A stretch of DNA of 64,000 bases, from NCBI GenBank assembly GCA_964036045.1, contig OZ038381.1:160956283-161020282 (forward strand), read 5' to 3'. The position numbers and the translations under genes are program-made. A model generated the notes under the pieces. The model was not told the origin of the DNA and did not search any database. It saw only the letters and a program-made list of their open reading frames with translations. This stretch comes from Eutreptiella sp. 'Long Island Sound 2002'. Taxonomy: Eukaryota > Euglenozoa > Euglenophyceae > Eutreptiales > Eutreptiaceae. Of the stretch, positions 56,150 to 64,000 are shown piece by piece (position 1 is the first letter of the stretch; each line of letters begins with the position of its first letter).

Positions 56150-56445
56150 ACAGGGATGAAGTGGAATGAAACAGATTCAAATTGGAATGCAACAGAATGG
56201 ATTTGAGTGAATGGAGTGAAATGGATTCAATGGGAACGAAATGGAATGAACGAAATTGAAGTCGAATGAGACAAAATGGACCGGAATGAATAGGAATGGA
56301 ACCGAATCAAACGGTATGAGACGGAATGAAACAGGATGAATTGGGAAAATACGGGATGAACCTGAATGAAACCAATAGGACACGATGAAACGGGATGAAA
56401 TGGTCCGACGCAAAACAATGAAGCGGGGAAAGAAACGGGGAATGA
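56150..56445. repeat. degenerate GGAATGAAAC-type satellite
   Basis: Purine-rich array of ~5/10-bp units (GGAATGAAAC, GGGATGAAAT, GGAATGGA). The CCATTTCGTTC-like pyrimidine tract at 17,230-17,300 is the complementary type. Confidence 0.75.
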
Positions 56446-57200
56446 AATGGAACCCTGGCCGACACCGACACACTCATAGCCACCAAACGCCAGCGACGGC
56501 ACGGGTGACCTCCGGCCAACCCCCCAATGAGTACCTCATGCCTGCTGCCATCGGGGGTTGCAGGCCTCAATCCACTGCGGCCATGTGCTGCTAGACCAGA
56601 AGCGCCTTGCCAGCGTATTGGGCAACATGGGTCCCACACAGGCCCCTGAATACCCATCATCCGATCCTCTTGTGCTGGAACTACGGGGGATAGCACTGCA
56701 CTCTGGCAGCGCTGCAGAAGTGACCACACTGGGGCTGTGGGTCAATTGCTCCGAGGCAGCCGTGGTCAACTGCCTCAGGGGAGTGCAGGGTTGAGTGCCA
56801 AGGAGGCCGGGCGAGCCACAGATGCAGTTCTGGCCTCTACCACCCAAGTCATCTGCCAACAGAGGCAGGGCGCTCAGCGCGGTCTCTGCACGGGGCCAGC
56901 AGGGGCCCTGGGCTCCCGCCGCGCAGCTCTCAGTCATTGTCCAGGCATGCCCCAACGGCTCCGACCAGTGCCCTGCTGTGCTTCCCCCGGTCCCTGACCT
57001 GACAGCCCATTAAGAGGCCTCATGGGAAAATCGACATACGCTGACGTTCCTACAGCCCAGTGTATGTTCCCCTCAAATGTGCATCTTCACAGCCACCATC
57101 AGCTGACCCAGTGCACAGCCTCCTACAAAACTTAGTGTTGGCACAGTTCCGCATTTTCTCTTTAATTGGGGAGCGCTTTGCGGAGCGGTGTTCAATGCCA
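56446..57200. other. no supported gene
   Basis: Open frames on both strands of comparable quality; none recognised. Confidence 0.4.
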
Positions 57201-57500
57201 TCAGCAGGAGTAGTGCAATCTGGAGAAGCAGAGCTGTGCCCTGGGACGGCAGCAGGGAGCTGTACAAATGGCAGCAGTAAGGAATGCTTCACTTGAAGTC
57301 CATCAATTAGCTGTGCACAGGAGCAGCTACAGGAATTATGCAAATGGGACAGCAGTAGGTGGCTGTGCACTCGGCCAGCAGTGGGGGCTTGTGCACCAGG
57401 GCAGAAGTTGTGGGTCATGCATTGGGGCAGTAGCAGAGACCTATGCACTGCGGCAGCAGTAGGGGACTCAGCACTCGGCCGGCGCTGGGGAGGTACGTAC
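57200..57500. repeat. degenerate GCAGCAGT.GGG.GCTGTGCAC repeats
   Basis: About eight imperfect units, 30-45 bp long, sharing GGCAGCAG and CTGTGCAC. Confidence 0.5.
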
Positions 57501-59368
57501 TGGCCAGGGGCTGCTCATCGGGGCACTCTGACGAATCTATGCCTCTGTGCTTTGAGCCTGGTGGCCCCATTATTTCGGTCCATGGCGCCTTTCATGCCCA
57601 TGGTTTATGCAGGTTTCCGTCGCCAAGTGATTTCCTCAAGCTACAAAACAACGGAAGGACATTGGGGGCACTGCTCTCTTAAAAGCCAGCATTGCCTGAT
57701 ACAATCTTTGTGTATTTGAATTTGCCCAAGACTTTTCTGACTTTATCTTTTTTTGGTGATTGCTTTCTGTCCGACTGTTCCTTGACAAGACACACATGTG
57801 ACAATTCTCATCAAGTTCTGAGTGTATTGAGGGTATTGCAGTGCATGTTCCCACAGAAGCATAGACCAGAAACACGGCGTACTTTAGTAAGTGTGCATCC
57901 TCCAAAGCAGACACAGAGGAAACACAATTTGATTTGAGCTCTACGAAACATGCAAGTCTTGTGACTTCCAAGTCTGTGGCAATATTTCCAACATACGCAT
58001 TGTGCTAAATCAAGATGCTTGCCCCCCCAATGTCACCGTGTTTCCCCCGAACCCGAAGAAAGAGCGGAAGATACACAGTGCTGTCTCATGATGTTTGTCT
58101 GCTCTCAGCTTTGTACATGGTCCATGTTGTGTAATTGCACAACAGTCGGGGGTGATCTTTTTTGCAGGTTCTGGGTCCCAATGACCACATCCAAGAACGT
58201 CGGAGCAAGGGAGGGAAAATGTTGTAGGGGGCATGGGAGGTGAACGGTGAGAGGCTTTAAAACAGGGCTTGTACCCCAATTCCTGCATCCCAGTATAAGT
58301 CCCTATCTGACCTCCCGAGGATTGACCATTTCAGCAATTTGTTTTTCTTTGTGTGGGTTATTTTTTCACTCTTGCTGCCCGCTGCATTTTGTTTTCAATT
58401 GGTCTTCGTTTTCCGGCGCTGCTCTTGGGAATTTCTTTCTTGTTGAGGGTTGTGCAGTATGCTCGCAGTGCGCACACAGTGTACATGCAGTGCCCCCCCA
58501 CCCCCACCTCACATTCTTCCCAGGATTTCAGCCCAGCCTCATTGCTTTCCGGGAGATGCTCAGCGAAACCGTGACCCCCCCCCCCGGCCCAGCTGGGTGC
58601 CTGTTTAAGGACATGCTTCGGCTCCTGACCGAACAATAATCGACAACCACCACTTCTCGATTGCTACCCCATCGCCAGGTATTTGCTGCATCAAGTACCC
58701 ACTGCAGAGCCTCTTAACCCCCCTGCGCTTCAGGGTTGGGACACCGACCCCAAAGGTGGCCTTTCTGACCCCCCTCCCCCTTTTGAATGCAATTTGGGCC
58801 TCAGCCAGATCATTTTAAGGCAAAATGGATAAACCACAATACAAGTCCACCAAGTCCACCATCAGGATTGCCGCTCAGTTTTGGCCAAAATACTCTGTCT
58901 GGCTGCAGCCAAAGAAAGTGCCAAATTCTGGTTACCGCAGCCTCAGGTTGGGAGAGCTTTGTCCTTGGAGCTGATGTGAAGTAGTGACAACACGAAAGAC
59001 AATTTGTGTTGTACTGTGCCTAGGTTGTTCTGTTGTGACAGTTGTGGCAGTGAACAGGGCCAGGTGATCAAATGTGTTGGGATGACAAAGCAGATCCCAA
59101 TCATCTTCTTTGAACACAGTCCCTTTCGTTGAAATTTCAGCCCCCTTTGCTACAGTAATGGCCAATTTCCAGCTATTTCGATTGCCCGAGAGCCAGTGCA
59201 AGTCTGATCTCTTACCAGTTCAATTCAACTTGTTGCACTGCGAAGGCCCTTTTAGGGCAGGAATAGAGGTCAAGCCTGGTTGTTAGCGTTGTTGTTGTTG
59301 TTGGCCAAGGCGGAAGTCGAGTTGCTGTGTGCTTGGGATCCTATTATCGGTTTCAGTGACGGGGCTCA
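57501..59368. other. no supported gene
   Basis: Short frames with no domain similarity; poly-C at 58,576-58,585. Confidence 0.45.
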
Positions 59369-61675
59369 ATGCAATTAAAGCAGAGAGCTGGGTGGCCTTC
59401 AAGCTGGGTATTTGCACAGGTGCAAGCTCGAAGTCATTCTGATATTGTATTCTTCGTGGACACGGGAGATGGGGCAATATTCAATTCTCAAGCAAGTTGC
59501 CCCCTGCTAGGGCAAACATCCCATCCCAAGAAGATGAAGAGGATACTGTGGACTGTTTCTTGGATGGGAACAAATTGTGATCAAATAAGCCAATCGGAAA
59601 GTGGGGTAGAGGAAATCATTTCACATTCTTTTCTGTCATAGGAACGGATTTTCGGATATTTCTCGAAATTTGGATTCTGTTACCGTGACAGTTCGAACCA
59701 CAATGTCATTCCTCTCTCCTTCCTTTTGCACTGTGTCACTGCCCATATAATGGCTTCAAGAACTTCATTGGCGGGACACCTAGGACTACAGGTCTCTGGT
59801 GTCTGTGCAAGTTTGATTAGAGCCGGGAATACTCCGGAGATATCTCATCTGTTTGTTCTGGAGATTGCGCAATGTGCATGGATTGGGGGGGGTGTCTATG
59901 GGGGGGGGGGGTACTCAGCTGCATTGACTGACCCTCCTGAGTTCTCATCTGTTTGTCTTTCAACAAAGACTATCGGAATCCCCTTGTGTTGGCTGTTGAG
60001 GAGCCAATTTTCAACAGCTCTATTGTTGGAGTTCAAGAACATTGTTGGCTTCATTGCTCACAGTATATTTGGTTCGAATGCAGCTGTTGCTGTTTCAAAT
60101 ACCGTGCAGTAGTATTGTTGGAATGAAGTTGGGTTTGCAGCAGACCTGGAGTTAGAGCGTATCCCAAAACTTGTAATTAGTGTATCCGATTGTATCCCAG
60201 GCTTTAGAAGTGTGTATCCAATGTGTATCCCAACTTTCAAGTGTGTGTATCACATGTGTATCCCAACTTTTTCTTCATTTATAGTCCTACGCGCTCAGTT
60301 CCCCAGTCCTTCATTCCCTTGCGGCTCTTCCCCAGACAGGATGAAGCAATTATCTTTGAAACCGCATCTTACAGCTCCCTCCGCAAAGGATGATGACTCC
60401 TCTTCTAGCTCAGGCTCCCCAGCCCCAGCTGCGAAGAAGAGACGGATATCCAAGGGGCAGCCAGAGCATATGCGGAGAACGAAGCGTAAACGTGCATTCC
60501 AAGAATCATGGAAGCTGGGCAGACCGTGGCTCTGTTGGGACCCAGATAAGGGCATGTGGTGCAGCACCTGCCATGCAAACCGGAACAATATGGGTGTTGC
60601 TGGCCCGCCTTCACGCCGCAATGCGTTGCTCAATCCCACACTGATTTATTCATTTCGCAACGTGAAGGATCATGGAGAGTGTCGCTATCATTTGCTCGCG
60701 GTGGGCCTGTCACAACGCTTGACAACACCCGTGGCCAGTCTACCCATACCCCTTCCTTCACCAATCTTGCCGTAGGTGCAGATCTTGTTCCGTACAGTGC
60801 TGTACATGGCACGTACTGCTGGGTCGTACAACCAATTGCGGGCCCTCCTTCGTCTTCAAGTTCTCAACGGAGTGACGTACGAGCTGCGGTACGGTCGCAA
60901 GTATGTGCCTGTCGTGTTGAAGTTCTTGGCTGCCGTGGCAAGGAAGTATCTCCGCAAACTGTGGGTCACGTCAACTTTTCGGGCCATAATGACTGATGAG
61001 GTGAAGGTGGCGGATTCACAATGGCTGTCAACTGCAGCAAGACTTTATCTGGGCGACCAGTGCATCACTGTGAAGTTGGCTGGAGCTCTGTGTGCAGTAC
61101 CACTATCTCAAAGCAGCTGTGAACAACTAAATTCCACCATCAAGCTTGTACACGGCGATGGCCGTCATTGTTTGAAGGCGACAGTGGCTGAGGATGAGAT
61201 TGTGGTCCGTACAACCACTATGCCCGAAGAAGAACTCGTACATTCCGCAATACGGGAGTGGGCAACAGCAACTCACCGGCGGACCGCGTGCATCAAGGTA
61301 AACACCTCCACACCGGACATGGCTGATTCCTCCTCTGAGGGTTTCTCCACCTCGGATGATAGTACCACGGACACAGCATCCTCGGTGTCAGGCACAAGCA
61401 GCAGCGAATCTGAGTTGGATGGTGAATCATCAAGTGGGAGTTCAACAACGCCCTCAGTGAGTGCTCCAGATGCTGTGGCACATGCAGAACCGGCTGCGCA
61501 ATGTGCTCCAAAAGCAGAAGGAACACCAAAAGTAGATGCTCAGGTTGTTCATCATTGTCCAGTTTTCAAGCAAATGATGGAGGAGAACGAGGTGTTGAGA
61601 TCGTATGCAGTGCGCCACAGAGGGGAGGGGAGGGAGGAGGGGAGAGAAAGAAGAAGAACTTCATCGATGGCTTAA
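59369..61675 (+). CDS. internally deleted hAT-type transposase, in a 768-aa frame crossing three TAGs
   Basis: From ATG 59,369 (just after TGA 59,357) to TAA 61,673 the frame has TAG at 59,639, 60,110 and 60,773 and no other stop. The recognisable protein starts at ATG 60,341. From there it has a Ser/Asp run and a KKRR signal (residues 20-36), then a zinc-finger-like N-terminal domain (SWKLGRPWLCW, WCSTCH at 73-78, NVKDHGECRYHL to 118). The hAT core start is LFRTVLYMARTAGSYNQL, LQVLNGV and FRAIMTDE, with the first catalytic Asp at about 218. The hAT dimerisation region (VPLSQSSCEQLNS, 253-265; W307) follows only 35 residues later, where 300-400 are usual. The catalytic middle is therefore missing. 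A Ser/Thr-rich tail follows. Whether 59,369-60,340 is true N-terminus is unsure. Confidence 0.62.
60070..60140 (+). repeat. 71-bp direct repeat, left copy
   Basis: TGGTTCGAATGCAGCTGTTG through GAAGTTGGGTTTGCAG; one mismatch to 63,419-63,489. It contains the same coding-like stretch (GSNAAVAVSNTVQ, then TAG) in both copies. Confidence 0.85.
60158..60270 (+). repeat. seven TGTATCC motifs upstream of the transposase
   Basis: (C/T)GTATCC(C/A/G) or TGTATCA at 60,159, 60,181, 60,191, 60,214, 60,224, 60,246 and 60,257. Clustered short direct motifs near element ends are typical transposase-binding sites of hAT elements. Confidence 0.55.
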
Positions 61676-62109
61676 ATGAGTGGGACGCGAGGGAGGGGCG
61701 CCCACCTGGCATGGCCGGGGACCGCCAAGGGCCGCGCCACAGGAAGGCGATGGGACTGGACGAGAGCACCGAACGGAGCTGAGACAGATGGCTGTGCAGT
61801 GTTGTTGTGCGTGCATGCAGGGAGGAGGGAACCACGCGGCAGAAAGCACGGCGAAAAAAAAAAACATGAACAAAACCCCACAGTACCTCAGGAGGGCGTG
61901 CGGCACAAAGGGAGCGGGCGGCGGGGGAACGGGACGGAGCAAAAGGGCAGACGGGGGACCGCAGGTGGCGCAAAAAAAAAATCATAACAACGAAGAACAG
62001 TACCCACAACGACGGGTGACCACGAGGGGGAAAGGCAAGGGTAACGGGGGGCATGGGGGCCAGGAAGGGGGACCCACCACAGGTCCTGAAGGGAACACAC
62101 CACGCAAGC

Positions 62110-62640
62110 GGAAGGGGGCGGGAAGGGGGCGACCAGTGCTAGGCACGCGAATGGGACCCGGGAAGGCAGCGGATCCGGTTGGCCCGCGCCACAGGGTTGT
62201 GGGCGGCCTGGGAAAAAAAACACGAGATGCAGGGAAAAGGGGACGGGACAGAAAAGGGCGTGTCGCTAGAGCCACACGACGGCTCCAGGGGACTAGGGCG
62301 GCATGGGAAGCGGCACAGGAGAAGGGGGCGGGGGCGGGAAGGGAGCGACCCGTGCTAGGCGCACGAAACGGTCCCCGGATGGATGAGGATCCAGTGGGCC
62401 CGCGCCACAGGGTTGCTGGCGGCCCGGTGGGGTAAAAACACGGGATGAGGGATGGGATGGAGCCGCACAACAGCCCAGGGGAATAGGCCGAGGACGCGGC
62501 ACAGGGGAAAGGGGCGGGGGCGGGAAGGGGGCGACCCGTGCTAGGCGCACGAGACGGTCCCCGGATGGATGAGGATCCAGTGGGCCCGCGCCACAGGGTT
62601 GCTGGCGGCCCGACGGGGTAAAAACACGGGATGAGGGATG
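62110..62640. repeat. ~190-bp purine-rich tandem repeat, about three units
   Basis: GGGGGCGGGAAGGG.GCGACC(A/C)GTGCTAGGC starts units near 62,124, 62,329 and 62,515. Each also holds CCGCGCCACAGGGTTG and a GATGAGGATCC(A/G)GT(G/T)GGCCC block. The minus-strand Pro/Ser frames are repeat translation. Confidence 0.7.
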
Positions 62641-63418
62641 GGATGGGGCCGCACAACAGCCCGGCGGGGTAGGGAGTCCACGGGACGCTGGGAATGGGCC
62701 GGTGACAGGATGTGGCATAAGGGAATGGGACATGGGATGGGAAGGGAGACCGAAAGCGCCAAGAAACAGCCACGTGGGATTGGGAAACCAGTCGCCATGG
62801 AGTGGTGAACCATGGGCCAACCATGGGGAGCCTGACCACGGGAAGTCGGGAAAATGCCCTGAACTCCGAGACGGCCGTGAGGTGTCCGCAGGGGTGAGGG
62901 TTGACCCTGAGGTCCCCGGGTCAATGGCCTGAGTACACGTAGGTTCACGCGTGAGCGGGACCACGGGGAACGTGGAAAGGGTCGCCCCTCCCTTGGGGCA
63001 TGACCGGCGGTAGGTTCCCTTCAGTCGCTGCCCTCACGGTTTCAGCTCCTTCCGGTCACCCATCGAAGGATCCTCCGGCCTTCCCCCCCTAGCACAGCTT
63101 TTTGGGCGCCTGCAGGCGGGTTTCCTGTCGATAGCCCTCGCCGACAGCGGAGCATTTCTCTCTGTCAACCACATTCCACCACTCCCCATCCCTCACGGGT
63201 TGGAGTACCCACTCGGCTCCCGGATGCACTTGGGTGTCGTCCATCCACGGCTAGAGGCCAGGAACCTGGTTGAAGTTCTCGGCCGTGAGGTGAGACAGGG
63301 GTCGCCAGGGGAACTGATGGTGGAGAGCTCTCGTTCCCGCCAGAGGCGGCCGCCATGTAAAACAAACAAGGAGATGTCAGATGAGGCTGCGGACGCGGCC
63401 GCCCTTACCTACCTACCT
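62641..63418. other. no supported gene
   Basis: GC-rich, no domain or RNA feature recognised. Confidence 0.4.
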
Positions 63419-63489
63419 TGGTTCGAATGCAGCTGTTGCTGTTTCAAATACCGTGCAGTAGTATTCTTGGAATGAAGTTGGGTTTGCAG
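63419..63489 (+). repeat. 71-bp direct repeat, right copy
   Basis: See 60,070-60,140. The two copies enclose 3.28 kb holding the transposase core and the GC-rich repeats. Confidence 0.85.
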
Positions 63490-63625
63490 ATGCGGATACA
63501 AAAATCATGAACAACTTGTGACAAAATGAAACGCTGCTGGATCTGTGATGATATTCTCTTTGCATACAGATCCGAACCAATTGGATCAACAAATGAGCAT
63601 CTAGGGCAGATTCCGTTCACGATGG

Positions 63626-63712
63626 GAACAGGTCCCTACTATGAACAGCCACACAATGCTTGTACATCATATAGTGGGAAAAAGGGTCCCTACTGTGAAT
63701 AGCCACACATCT
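63626..63712. repeat. GGTCCCTACT(A/G)TGAA(C/T)AGCCACACA dimer
   Basis: Two copies about 56 bp apart (63,630 and 63,686). Confidence 0.8.
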
Positions 63713-63754
63713 TGAGGGACGAAGGGGTTACTCATCTACAGGGCTTGGGAGGGT

Positions 63755-63915
63755 TCATCGTTCGCTTGATCTCTCCTTCATTCGATGCATGGCTTGGTTG
63801 GGTTGTTTTGGGGGAAAGGGCATGAGCAGGCAGAGCATGAAAATGTTTGAACAAATGTGACAATTCTGATGACATTTTCTGAGTTCATATTTTGCTTTTA
63901 TGGTTGTACAGGGCA
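63755..63915 (+). repeat. dispersed ~200-bp repeat, copy 3
   Basis: TTCATTCGATGCATGGCTTGGTTGGGTTG...GGCAGAGCATGAAA; closest to copy 1 at 51,480. TTCAGCAATTCAAACAA at 63,970 continues the similarity to the window end. Confidence 0.65.
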
Positions 63916-64000
63916 CATCATTGCGATGGCTTTCTTCTTTCCATGATATACGATCATGGAGGAGATTGTTTCAGCAATTCAAACAAATCAGTGGTCACTT

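Noticed and set aside
60071-60081. GGTTCGAATGC as a polymerase III B-box
   Set aside because: No A-box at a suitable distance upstream of either copy.

Overview
The window looks like nuclear DNA of a eukaryote with a large, repeat-rich, gene-poor genome, most likely a protist or alga. Evidence for this: no operons or ribosome-binding sites, a (TTAGGG)-type tract at 10.72 kb, a good splice donor at 15,253, long CA/CAA microsatellites, two higher-order minisatellites, and remnants of non-LTR retrotransposons (RT, RNase H) and a hAT DNA transposon. I cannot name the species. No rRNA or credible tRNA was found.

Layout. 0-5 kb: sparse weak ORFs, among them a possible BRCT fragment. 5.2-6.0 kb: a 738-bp element with terminal inverted repeats around a Cys-rich ORF. 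7-8.6 kb: low-complexity Gly/Gln/Pro ORFs. 13.5-15.3 kb: two unrecognised coding regions. 15.8-17.1 kb: a 100-120-bp repeat family that flips orientation at a nested palindrome, like a foldback element. 22.4-27.1 kb: CA/CAA microsatellite, a 49-bp minisatellite, a 96-bp minisatellite and a GGCCTCCCC box array. 27.7-35.0 kb: tandem copies of a retrotransposon-like unit ending in two RNase H modules. 37.2 and 55.6 kb: inverted twin copies of a ~530-bp acidic-ORF repeat. 41.6-48.5 kb: three further retroelement fragments (one with a YADD reverse-transcriptase motif) and a LamG/pentraxin-like gene piece on the minus strand. 48.6-51.2 kb: two unrecognised ORFs. 54.1 kb: a Cys/His zinc-module ORF. 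59.4-61.7 kb: an internally deleted hAT transposase. Most of the rest has no feature I can support.

The observation that best ties the coding regions together concerns the genetic code. In reading frames fixed by homology or by length I count 25 in-frame TAG codons, one TGA and no TAA. Read with TAG as sense, several split ORFs become long and continuous: 59,369-61,675 (768 aa), 50,642-51,166, 13,562-14,554, 33,219-34,640 and 45,880-46,600. Apparent terminators of these frames are TGA or TAA. Where homologous copies can be compared, TAG lies opposite Gln, Glu, Arg, Pro, Ser, Val or Trp. UAG read as glutamine is my best guess. This is an inference that needs genome-wide testing. Unspliced introns, readthrough or biased decay of dead elements are the alternatives. 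Frameshifts at other points show that many of the elements are decayed in any case.
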